In this document: positions 1 through 6,225 of the stretch, piece after piece
Numbering within the stretch: position 1 is the first letter of the stretch
Layout: every line of letters starts with the position of its first letter
IMG/VR virus record: IMGVR_UViG_3300043446_002679
Location: 1 to 25,923 of that record
Origin: a virus
DNA length: 25,923 nt
Reading direction: 5' to 3' (one strand)
Program-made: the position numbers and the translations under genes
Notes under the pieces: model-generated
The model's database searches: none
Told to the model about the DNA's origin: nothing
What the model saw: the letters and a program-made list of their open reading frames with translations, nothing else

Positions 1-145
1 AACGATACATCTTCCCTTCCCAAACAACGTCGGCAAAGAAAGACTCGGTTGCTTGTTCTGGTTGAGAGGAACCTACATTTAGAGTTCCATTGAAATCACC
101 ATTGATAGTGATACTTTCTGAAATAAACTGTTGAAAGGATTTCAT
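1..145 (-). CDS. Small conserved phage protein, 3' end outside window
   Basis: The reading frame opens at an ATG at 145 and runs through the left edge without a stop, giving 48 complete codons. It starts MKSFQQFISESITINGDF and ends in the window with FFADVVWEGKMYR. An MK-[ST]-F-[KQ]-QF start is common among small virion and head-assembly proteins of marine T4-like phages. From memory, a similar small gene of unknown function often lies between gp16 and gp17 in cyanophages. No catalytic motif, signal peptide or membrane segment is visible. The gene begins one base after the stop of the basic protein at 147-1907, so the two are probably translated together. Upstream is only a weak ribosome-site match (GGAA, about 11 bases before the ATG). 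The function is unknown. The frame and start are convincing; the family recognition is inference. Confidence 0.75.
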   Translation of the reverse strand, partial: MKSFQQFISESITINGDFNGTLNVGSSQPEQATESFFADVVWEGKMYR

Positions 146-146
146 T

Positions 147-1907
147 TTAGTTACAGTTCCAACGACGTAGTGCTTTGTTAATTCTTGAATCAGGATCTCT
201 TGCAGTTTTTGCAGAAGTCAGTTTTGACTTCATGCCTTTCATACGACGGCAGAAGTTTGCACGACGCTTTGCTCTTTTTCCTGTTGGTTTCTTCTCAGTT
301 ACTGCAGTCTGAAGTTTTGAACCTGGATTTTCATCACGATATTTTTTAACTGTTTTACGACTCATTCCATCAGTTCTATCTTTACGATTTGCTGATTGCC
401 AGTCTTCATTAAATGTTGTTTTTCCATACTTATCACCAGCATCTCTAATTGCCTTTAAATTTAATTGTGGTTTTGGTTTTGTAGCACTCGTCGGAATTGT
501 GTCTCCTACTTTATAAGCACGTCCTTTGATTCCACCCGAATAAGCACCAGATTGACTTGCACTAGGCATTATATAATTTCCCTGCTCAAATAATTCTTTC
601 CTCCAATCCGAGTACTCTTCGCTTTTAACACATCTATTATATCTTTTCCCAAATATCTCTTGTGATCCCTTTTTTTCATATCCCTTCCAGCATTTTTTAG
701 ATCCTTCTCCAAGAAGTCTACTACCTATACCTCTTGAGGGCTTTAGTGGTTCTACCTTAATTATATCAATAAATTCTGCGTAGTGCCTTCCATTAGAATC
801 TTCAATAGAAACAGATTCTATCTTATGTTCTCCACTTTCCAAGTAGTCTGCTGCAGTATCAATATAATCTGCTGCTTTTGTAATTTTTGATTGAACCCAT
901 GCCTCAATTCCGCCTTCACCCTTCATTTTTTTCTTTAATCTTTTTGCTGCCGAAATGATAGTAGAAAGTTCAGAACGAGCCATTGAATACTCGTGATCTT
1001 TTTCTTCATTTGCGGGATGAGGTCTAGTTGAATTATATCTCATTTGATTTAAAGATAATGATGGTGAAACTGAAACTGAATTTGGTACTGCATATGGCAT
1101 AGTTACACTATAATCTTTTTTATTTTGAATTATTTCTGCCGGTAATGAATATAAATCCCAATATTTTGGACCATATTTACATTCATGTCTTAATTCTAAT
1201 TTTTCGCATTTTGGACAATATCTATCAGGTCTTTCACGAATTGGCGTATCCCAATCATAATTTAAAGATGTTGTTGCTTCTTCTGTTTTGGTTCCCCAAT
1301 TTGCAGCACCAACTTTACGACATTTAACAAGTGCTCCAGATGCATAAGCACTTGGCCAAACATCATATCTTGATTTTACCTTATGATAACAAGCGTCTTT
1401 TGTACCACTACCTTTACCTGGTCTATCTTTTTTTGCTTCGTTAAGTTCCATTGATTCCTTAATTCCTGGTTCAGATTTAACGTAATTTTTATCTTTTTTA
1501 CCTTTTGCAAAGGTTGGAACATTTGTGGGTGCTGCTGCTCCGGATTTTTCTTGTTGTCCTTTATCTTTTTGACGCTTACGACGAACTGCTGATTTAATTA
1601 ATGAAAGACCTTTTTTTCCTTTTCTTTTTAATGCTCTCAATCTTCCACTACTAAAACATTTAGGAGTTTTAGTTTCTCCTGGTTCATTTGCACATGGAGA
1701 ACCATCAGATTGAACCCAACCTGGTTTTCCTCCTTCAGATTCAGATCCTTGATACCAATGATGCAAAGTTCCCTCACTAAAAAGTGATTTAGATCTAGTT
1801 TCTTCACCTCTTTTTCTTTTTCTACGAGCCGCACAATGAGATCTCTGTGAAAATCCTCTTGGATTATCACAGTCTATTGATTTCTTATAATCCTTAGACC
1901 AACTCAT
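147..1907 (-). CDS. Basic multi-domain phage protein with DUF5872-like N-terminus
   Basis: This 586-residue protein is very rich in Lys, Arg, Gly and Ser and reads as a chain of short modules. Residues 1-206 resemble the DUF5872 type: DCDNPRGFSQRSHCAARRKR near the start, GWVQSDGSPCANEPGETKTP at 63-82 and YDVWPSAYASGALVKCRKVG near 180-200. A possible zinc knuckle, CPKC-x6-HEC, lies near 231. A helical segment around 306-360 contains EAWVQSKITKAADYIDTAAD. A Cys-containing segment, CWKGYEKKG then FGKRYNRCV, lies near 401-435. The tail from about 498 (DGMSRKTVKKYRDENPGSKL, then FCRRMKGMKSKLTS, ending ALRRWNCN) resembles the DUF6321 type. I recall such modules mostly in separate proteins of marine phages. 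The gene starts 13 bases after gp16, where gp17 would be expected, with no clear ribosome site. Its base composition is higher in GC than its neighbours. It has no signal peptide or membrane helix. A nucleic-acid-binding or packaged virion role is guessed from its charge and position only. Confidence 0.85.
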   Translation of the reverse strand: MSWSKDYKKSIDCDNPRGFSQRSHCAARRKRKRGEETRSKSLFSEGTLHHWYQGSESEGGKPGWVQSDGSPCANEPGETKTPKCFSSGRLRALKRKGKKGLSLIKSAVRRKRQKDKGQQEKSGAAAPTNVPTFAKGKKDKNYVKSEPGIKESMELNEAKKDRPGKGSGTKDACYHKVKSRYDVWPSAYASGALVKCRKVGAANWGTKTEEATTSLNYDWDTPIRERPDRYCPKCEKLELRHECKYGPKYWDLYSLPAEIIQNKKDYSVTMPYAVPNSVSVSPSLSLNQMRYNSTRPHPANEEKDHEYSMARSELSTIISAAKRLKKKMKGEGGIEAWVQSKITKAADYIDTAADYLESGEHKIESVSIEDSNGRHYAEFIDIIKVEPLKPSRGIGSRLLGEGSKKCWKGYEKKGSQEIFGKRYNRCVKSEEYSDWRKELFEQGNYIMPSASQSGAYSGGIKGRAYKVGDTIPTSATKPKPQLNLKAIRDAGDKYGKTTFNEDWQSANRKDRTDGMSRKTVKKYRDENPGSKLQTAVTEKKPTGKRAKRRANFCRRMKGMKSKLTSAKTARDPDSRINKALRRWNCN

Positions 1908-1920
1908 TAAAAATATACAT

Positions 1921-2346
1921 TTACTCTTTATTATTTAGAAAACCTTGTTTTAATAATTTTGATAGTTCTGATGTTGATCCAACAAATAGTGCGTTATTTG
2001 TAACATTTGTTGTTTTAATAGTTTCATTAGAAACTTCTTTTAATTTCTTTTGCAAATCTATAAGTTTATCTGTAGTATCTGCTACATTTTTTATTAATTG
2101 TCCAGCAACTTCATATGCTCTTGGGCTACCTCCTTCGCCCGCTAATTCCATAATTCCATTTATTGCTTCTTGACCCTTTTCTATTAATGAGTATAAATTT
2201 GCCCTAGTATACTCATAATCTTTTTGTACATCATTATCTTCATTTTTAACAATATCAATATTTTCTGAAGATTTTATAATATTTGAATCTGAAAATTGAT
2301 TGTCTACATTAAGACTTTTTCCAATAGATTTAAAGTTATCGGCCAT
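1921..2346 (-). CDS. gp16: Terminase small subunit gp16
   Basis: This 141-residue protein is the small subunit of the DNA-packaging terminase. In T4 it regulates the large subunit gp17 and helps it recognise concatemeric DNA in the host cytoplasm. Visible matches to the family are KDYEYTRANLYSLIEKGQEA near 50-69, SPRAYEVAGQLIKNVADT near 78-95, a Leu/Lys helix (DKLIDLQKKLKEV), and NVTNNALFVGSTSELSKLL near the C-terminus. The last corresponds to T4 gp16 NATVFMGSPTELM. The ATG at 2346 (MADNFKSIGKSL) is chosen because it lies four bases after the gp15 stop. A longer frame from 2430 would overlap gp15 by 80 bases with unrelated sequence. The length is close to T4 gp16 (164 residues). gp17 does not follow directly: the basic protein at 147-1907 intervenes. 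No ribosome site is obvious, so translational coupling to gp15 is likely. Confidence 0.93.
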   Translation of the reverse strand: MADNFKSIGKSLNVDNQFSDSNIIKSSENIDIVKNEDNDVQKDYEYTRANLYSLIEKGQEAINGIMELAGEGGSPRAYEVAGQLIKNVADTTDKLIDLQKKLKEVSNETIKTTNVTNNALFVGSTSELSKLLKQGFLNNKE

Positions 2347-2350
2347 GGTA

Positions 2351-3397
2351 TTATATATCAATTTTTCTAGTAGGACTGTATGTTGAACCATCAGTAAAAA
2401 ATGTTGTTTCTTCACTAAACCCAAAATCATCTCCAGGAACTATTTGTGAATTGTCAACTGAAGATAAAATATTAATTTCTGTTCCTGCACTATGCTCAGA
2501 AGATTTAGTATTATCATATCCTCTTTTGACAATTATCATGTTTCCTGATTTTGATTTTACATACATAATTTCACTATCAATAATAATTCTATCTCCAGAA
2601 GAAATTGCCGAAGCATCATTTAAATTTAAATTTTGTTCTGAAAGATTTATATCTTCTTGTAAAGACGCCGAGGAATCTGAATCATAGTCTTTTTTAGCAG
2701 TTGGTGTAACAATATATCTTACCTCTCTTTTAGCAGTATTTGTATTTGTAGTCGAATAGTAATCAACTTGAACTTTGCGAATAAGACCTTCAGGATCGTC
2801 CGCAATTGGACCAAACATAAAGGTTTTAGCTGTAAACTGTAATGTATAAATCAATGCCCTCCTAGTAGTTAAATCTCCTTCGTAATCATCTTGAATATTA
2901 ATACTGTCCAAAACAATTGCAATATCCTTTTTTTCTCCAATAGAATCTATTAAATCAACTGTCAATGAAAAAGAAGGTTGAAAAAATGGTAATATCTGTT
3001 CAATTATTTGAAGCATATCATCATTTATTTTAGTTAAAATATTCAATTCAAACCTTAAATTATAAGGAACGGGCATATATACCTTTCTTATCTTATCGTT
3101 AGATCCAACAGACGAAAACGTTTGAGTCACAGTACTTTTTCTTGTTGGATCATATTCAATACCGTTCAATTCAAATGACATTCTAGGTAATGTGATTTGA
3201 ATGGGTTTATTCAAATCTGGTTGTTGTTCTATTCTAGCTAAGAACTTTTGCATAGGACCATATGCAAGAGGAACTCTCATGTCACTAATAACATCGGAAT
3301 TAGCATCTTTGTGCTTAATATAAATCTGATTAAAAACAGTTCCAAATGAAACAACTGTTTTGCGAATAATTTCGTGATAAAAATAAGTTCCTAACAT
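2351..3397 (-). CDS. gp15: Tail sheath stabiliser and completion protein gp15
   Basis: This 348-residue protein is the hexameric ring that caps the tail sheath and tube and joins the tail to the neck. The N-terminal 215 residues follow T4 gp15: MLGTYFYHEIIRKTVVSFGT, then RVPLAYGPMQKFLARIEQQP, ITLPRMSFEL, DDMLQIIEQILPFFQPSFSL and the RRALIYTLQFTAKTFMFGPI strand. T4 gp15 is 272 residues. The extra sequence here is a C-terminal extension from about residue 230, including GDRIIIDSEIMYVKSKSG and VKRGYDNTKSSEHSAGTEI. The ATG at 3397 shares its A with the gp14 stop (TGATG), so this start is preferred over an upstream TTG at 3400, and translation is probably coupled to gp14. The gene is followed after four bases by gp16. 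The gp15 identity is secure from motif order and context; the role of the extension is not known. Confidence 0.95.
   Translation of the reverse strand: MLGTYFYHEIIRKTVVSFGTVFNQIYIKHKDANSDVISDMRVPLAYGPMQKFLARIEQQPDLNKPIQITLPRMSFELNGIEYDPTRKSTVTQTFSSVGSNDKIRKVYMPVPYNLRFELNILTKINDDMLQIIEQILPFFQPSFSLTVDLIDSIGEKKDIAIVLDSINIQDDYEGDLTTRRALIYTLQFTAKTFMFGPIADDPEGLIRKVQVDYYSTTNTNTAKREVRYIVTPTAKKDYDSDSSASLQEDINLSEQNLNLNDASAISSGDRIIIDSEIMYVKSKSGNMIIVKRGYDNTKSSEHSAGTEINILSSVDNSQIVPGDDFGFSEETTFFTDGSTYSPTRKIDI
2470..2615 (-). other. C-terminal extension module of gp15 (RG...H..G type)
   Basis: This stretch encodes about residues 260-309 of gp15, beyond the region that matches T4 gp15. It reads SSGDRIIIDSEIMYVKSKSG followed by VKRGYDNTKSSEHSAGTEI. 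This is a small beta module widely seen in phage tail proteins: a D/N-E-I/M strand, then VxRG, then H-x-x-G. Diverged copies occur in the giant protein (near 22510-22680 and 17430-17610) and in the DUF4815 protein (near 7220-7440). The boundaries are approximate. Confidence 0.6.
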
Positions 3398-4788
3398 CAA
3401 TAGACACCAAATGGATTTGACTGTGAAAAATCTAATATGAGATCTGCTTCTTCTTCAATCTCATCGTTTTGACTATATTTATCAGATATTGTTTTTCTAT
3501 CATATGTATCTATTGTATAAATTGCTGAAGAAGCATATCCAACAACAGTCTCACCTGGAGTAAATTTTCCATCTGTTACTGAAATTTTTAGTTCTCCAGT
3601 AACTGCATTCCAAGATTTAACTCTTCCTTTTGCTCCAGATTGAGATCCAATAACTATTTCATTAAACAAATAAGTTCCTATTCCTGTTATTAATGGTGGA
3701 TTTGTAACAGTAACTATAGGTGCTTGAGAATATCCAATACCAGGATTGGATATTTTTATTGAAGACAGAGAATTAGTTTCATTATTTATAAATGAAACTG
3801 CAGTAGCAGTAATTCCATATCCAACTTCATCCAGTGGAGTTGATAAAATAATCAATGGATTGATAGGATAACCATCTCCCAAATCTGTTACAGTTATTGA
3901 GGTAACTCCACTACGAACAGTTTCTATAGAACAAGTTGCTGCAGCGCCAGACCCACCACCATCAGTAATTTTTATTGTAGGTGCTTCTGTATATCCATAT
4001 CCAGAACTAGTTAAAAGAATTTTTTCTAGGGAAGTAACACCGCCGACTGTGGTTAAAATTCCAATTCCGATAGCAGTTCCACCACTAACTGGAGAAGGAG
4101 AAAATGTTATTGTTGGTGTATATTTGTACTTACTTCCGTCATTATTAATGAATATTTCTCTAACATATCCTGTTCCAATTGTAGCAGAAGCAAGGGCAGT
4201 TTTTCCTATACCTAATAAATTTAAAGTAGTAATAGAACCTTCCGAAAGATCATCAATTTCTTCAATAGTTGTATCAAGAATTTCATCTTCATACTCAAAT
4301 AATTCACATTTTAATTCATACACATAATTTTTACCTAATTGATAAAAAGGTTGCTCATGTTCAACAAATTTTACCTCAAATAATCTTTTTCCTAAAGGAA
4401 AATAAATTAAATCACCCTCTTTAGGTCTATGAGAAACTTCTTCCGGAATCTCATCATCATTTTCTGATTTTAAAAATGGTGCAATAAAGTTTTCAAAAAC
4501 TTCTCTTGAAATTACAAGGGATAATTCATCCCTTAAAGACATTCCAAATTTGGTTAAAATATCTCCCGCACCACCATAACCATCATAGTTATTTACATAT
4601 GCTTCTATTAAAAAACTATCATCAAACTTGGAAGAAGTAATTTCTCTGAGTATTCTATCTCTTCTTACAAATTTTCTGGGAATATAAGTAACTTCAACCC
4701 CATATATTTTTAATTGTTCGTTAACTAAATTCTGAATTAATCTTTGTTCAGATTTAGACCCTTGTATAAAAAATGGATTTAGTGCCAT
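3397..4788 (-). CDS. gp14: Neck protein gp14
   Basis: This 463-residue protein is gp14, which with gp13 forms the neck connecting the DNA-filled head to the tail. The N-terminus (MALNPFFIQGSKSEQRLIQN, YGVEVTYIPRKFVRRDRIL, FDDSFLIEAYVNNYDGYGG, TKFGMSLRDELSLVISREVF) and the very end (EEEADLILDFSQSNPFGVY) are hallmarks of the marine T4-like gp14 family. T4 gp14 is only 256 residues. The excess is explained by a block at about residues 193-366 with repeated G-x-GY strands (GYGYTEAPTIKITDGGGSGA, LGDGYPINPLIIL, NPGIGYSQAPIVTV), followed by a segment near 370-425 with SQSGAKGRVKSW. The ATG shares its A with the gp13 stop (TAATG), and the stop overlaps the gp15 start (TGATG), indicating coupled translation of three consecutive neck and tail genes. 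The inserted block may decorate the neck surface; this is inference. Confidence 0.94.
   Translation of the reverse strand: MALNPFFIQGSKSEQRLIQNLVNEQLKIYGVEVTYIPRKFVRRDRILREITSSKFDDSFLIEAYVNNYDGYGGAGDILTKFGMSLRDELSLVISREVFENFIAPFLKSENDDEIPEEVSHRPKEGDLIYFPLGKRLFEVKFVEHEQPFYQLGKNYVYELKCELFEYEDEILDTTIEEIDDLSEGSITTLNLLGIGKTALASATIGTGYVREIFINNDGSKYKYTPTITFSPSPVSGGTAIGIGILTTVGGVTSLEKILLTSSGYGYTEAPTIKITDGGGSGAAATCSIETVRSGVTSITVTDLGDGYPINPLIILSTPLDEVGYGITATAVSFINNETNSLSSIKISNPGIGYSQAPIVTVTNPPLITGIGTYLFNEIVIGSQSGAKGRVKSWNAVTGELKISVTDGKFTPGETVVGYASSAIYTIDTYDRKTISDKYSQNDEIEEEADLILDFSQSNPFGVY
3690..4215 (-). other. Inserted GxGY beta-repeat block in gp14
   Basis: This part of gp14 encodes about three to four repeats of one pattern: a short strand ending G-x-GY, a proline-containing strand (APTIKI or APIVTV), a GGGSGA-type turn and another strand. 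It has no counterpart in T4 gp14, and the core gp14 motifs lie on either side of it. Similar repeats are encoded in gp8, the DUF4815 protein and the giant protein. The limits are approximate. Confidence 0.65.
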
Positions 4789-5633
4789 TATCCTATAAAA
4801 TCTAGAGGTGGTAATTCATATTCAAGAACCATACTATTTTTGATATCTTCTAACTCTCGTAAAGCATCTTCATAAATTTCTCTCCCATTCAATTCAATTC
4901 CTCCCGGAAGTTTAACACCTCTAAACTTAATTAAATTTTGTCCCCATTGCTTTTTAATTAAAGAAGTTAAATATTTTTTTAGAAAGCTATCATTGTATAC
5001 TTTTGTAAAATCATTCGGATCTAAAATTCTATAACACTCTATTATTAAATAAGTATCCTTTTTTTGTGCTGACCATTCAATATCTAAATATAATCTATTT
5101 TGCCTTTTATTAAATCTAATTTGTTTATCCGTTTTTAAAAGAAAATCAATATCTTCAAGATATGATTTAACCATTGAATACTGTAAAAGTTCAACTGAAT
5201 TAAAATAATATAAATCATTCAAAAATAATTGATATTTGATACTAAACATTCCTCCAGAAATATCACTAGTATCAAATTTAAAAATTTTTTCTATTCCTAT
5301 TATAGAGTCTGGAACTTGAATATAATTTGAAGATTCATAAAAGTTAAATGAGGTTGGAACCCCATTTATAGAAGTAGTCGCAGTGGTAGTAGTTACTCCA
5401 ACACCAGATCCATTTGATATAGATCCTTTACCTCTATTAATATCATCTTCTGTTATTTTATACTTCAAAAACATTTTTTCAACTCCATCAAAATGCCTTT
5501 CATTGAAATATTGTAAGGCATCATCGACAAGATCATCTATTTGATCATCATCTATGTTTATTTCCAATACTGGAGCACCCAAGCGTCTAAGACAATAATC
5601 AATTAATTCTTGTCTACTTGATGGTTTTGCCAT
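4788..5633 (-). CDS. gp13: Neck protein gp13
   Basis: This 281-residue protein is gp13, the neck component that binds the portal vertex after DNA packaging. The start MAKPSSRQELIDYCLRRLGA, then PVLEINIDDDQIDDLVDDAL and QYFNERHFDGVEKMFLKYKI, are diagnostic of the marine T4-like gp13 family. The C-terminal half contains FNKRQNRLYLDIEW, the acidic and aromatic IIECYRILDPNDFTKVYND and WGQNLIKFRGVKLPGGIELN. The length is close to T4 gp13 (309 residues), and unlike gp14 and gp15 it carries no repeat insertion apart from a short Gly/Thr-rich stretch near residues 73-92. The ATG at 5633 follows the 52-residue gene by 34 bases; upstream is only a weak AGG-type ribosome site. The stop overlaps the gp14 start (TAATG). 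It is probably transcribed from the late promoter at 5860-5867. Confidence 0.95.
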   Translation of the reverse strand: MAKPSSRQELIDYCLRRLGAPVLEINIDDDQIDDLVDDALQYFNERHFDGVEKMFLKYKITEDDINRGKGSISNGSGVGVTTTTATTSINGVPTSFNFYESSNYIQVPDSIIGIEKIFKFDTSDISGGMFSIKYQLFLNDLYYFNSVELLQYSMVKSYLEDIDFLLKTDKQIRFNKRQNRLYLDIEWSAQKKDTYLIIECYRILDPNDFTKVYNDSFLKKYLTSLIKKQWGQNLIKFRGVKLPGGIELNGREIYEDALRELEDIKNSMVLEYELPPLDFIG

Positions 5634-5667
5634 TAATATGACCTATAATTGTTTACTATATTGATAC

Positions 5668-5826
5668 TTATTTTTTATTACTTTCTTCAAATAACTTCTT
5701 TGTTTCTCTTAATTCTTTATCCAAAAGAAGTAATTTTGCCTCCAAAATAATATTTTCATTAATTAGTGAAGAAATTTTTTGATTATAGATTGTTACTAAT
5801 GAATTAATGTCAATTTCACTAGACAT
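5668..5826 (-). CDS. Small coiled-coil protein, 52 residues
   Basis: The sequence starts MSSEIDINSLVTIYNQKISS and continues with a Leu/Ile-rich amphipathic helix (NIILEAKLLLLDKELRETKK) before a polar end. Almost the whole length could form one coiled coil. The ATG at 5826 is well supported by a strong ribosome site GGAGGA at 5833-5838, six bases upstream. It is the first gene after the late-promoter octamer at 5860-5867 and precedes gp13. I do not recognise a function. Small helical proteins at this place are familiar from cyanophages, and T4 has the coiled-coil fibritin gene wac immediately before gene 13, but no sequence similarity to fibritin is visible. Confidence 0.8.
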   Translation of the reverse strand: MSSEIDINSLVTIYNQKISSLINENIILEAKLLLLDKELRETKKLFEESNKK

Positions 5827-5832
5827 AAGGTA

Positions 5833-5838
5833 TCCTCC
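5833..5838 (-). promoter_or_regulatory. Strong ribosome binding site for the 52-residue gene
   Basis: The minus strand reads GGAGGA with six bases before the ATG at 5826. It is the best Shine-Dalgarno match I found in the window. It shows that this short frame is a translated gene. Confidence 0.8.
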
Positions 5839-5859
5839 AATTTTTAATTACCTAAACTA

Positions 5860-5867
5860 TATTTATA
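5860..5867 (-). promoter_or_regulatory. T4-type late promoter (TATAAATA)
   Basis: The minus strand holds the exact T4 late-promoter octamer TATAAATA in the 41-base gap between the 56-residue and 52-residue genes, one base past the upstream stop codon. In T4 such sites are read by RNA polymerase carrying gp55 and gp33 with the sliding clamp gp45. Initiation about 6-7 bases downstream would give a short leader containing the strong GGAGGA site. The unit would be the 52-residue gene, gp13, gp14, gp15, gp16 and onward. In such AT-rich DNA the octamer occurs by chance several times per 26 kb, but rarely in the short gaps. Confidence 0.7.
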
Positions 5868-6038
5868 CTACAATGCCCCTAGAGAAGAAATAACTTCTTG
5901 TTGCTTTAAATAAAGTTTGCAATAAAGTTTAGCAAAATTTTTAAGATCATTAAAATCCAACTCTTCAATTATTCTACAATGTTTTTCATATTCGAAAAGT
6001 TTATCAATACTTTCAATTTTGATTTCTTCTGGTTTCAT
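5868..6038 (-). CDS. Small conserved hypothetical protein, 56 residues
   Basis: The protein starts MKPEEIKIESIDKLFEYEKH and ends QQEVISSLGAL. It is acidic in its first half, then helical with a Tyr/Leu/Lys-rich segment (AKLYCKLYLKQQEV). The ATG at 6038 lies inside the 3' end of the preceding 70-residue gene (26-base overlap, different frame), but has a good ribosome site AGAGGA at 6047-6052, eight bases upstream, within that gene. It ends with TAG just before the late promoter at 5860-5867. I recall similar short proteins containing LFEYEK or LYLKQQE beside the neck genes of marine T4-like phages, with no assigned function. The frame and ribosome site support it as real. Confidence 0.78.
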   Translation of the reverse strand: MKPEEIKIESIDKLFEYEKHCRIIEELDFNDLKNFAKLYCKLYLKQQEVISSLGAL

Positions 6039-6225
6039 TGATAAGTTCCTCTACTAAAGATTTAAGGTAATTTACTTCTTTCTTCAATTCTTTTATTTCA
6101 TTTTTTTTATTTTTTCTTTCATTTTTTAGTTTAATATATTCCTCATATTCAAAATCATTGCAATTTATAATTGCATTATTATTTTCATCTCTAAATAAAT
6201 TTCCATGTCCTTCTATTTTTAACAT
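6013..6225 (-). CDS. Small coiled-coil protein, 70 residues
   Basis: The N-terminus MLKIEGHGNLFRDENNNAII resembles a small family, recalled from marine T4-like phages, that begins with an EGHxNLxRD block followed by AIIN. Residues 28-65 are a highly charged helix with hydrophobic heptad positions (KNEIKELKKEVNYLKSLVEE), predicted by eye to be a coiled coil. The ATG at 6225 shares its A with the TAA of the DUF4815 gene (TAATG), so translation is probably coupled to it. No ribosome site is obvious. Its 3' end overlaps the next gene by 26 bases. The function is unknown; a role in assembling or attaching the large protein encoded before it is plausible from position only. Confidence 0.8.
   Translation of the reverse strand: MLKIEGHGNLFRDENNNAIINCNDFEYEEYIKLKNERKNKKNEIKELKKEVNYLKSLVEELINETRRNQN
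6047..6052 (-). promoter_or_regulatory. Ribosome binding site inside the 70-residue gene
   Basis: The minus strand reads AGAGGA, eight bases before the ATG at 6038 of the 56-residue gene and inside the coding sequence of the preceding gene. It fixes the start of the overlapping gene. Confidence 0.65.

Noticed and set aside
2347-2430. Longer frame for gp16 starting at 2430
   Set aside because: The extra 28 residues overlap gp15 and do not resemble the gp16 family; the ATG at 2346 gives the conserved start.
3398-3400. TTG at 3400 as the gp15 start
   Set aside because: The ATG at 3397 begins the conserved MLGTYFYHE block and forms the usual stop-start overlap with gp14.
3783-3790. Another exact TATAAATA on the minus strand, inside gp14
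   Set aside because: It lies within coding sequence about 390 bases before gp15, and at this AT content several such octamers are expected by chance in the window. It was not called as a promoter.
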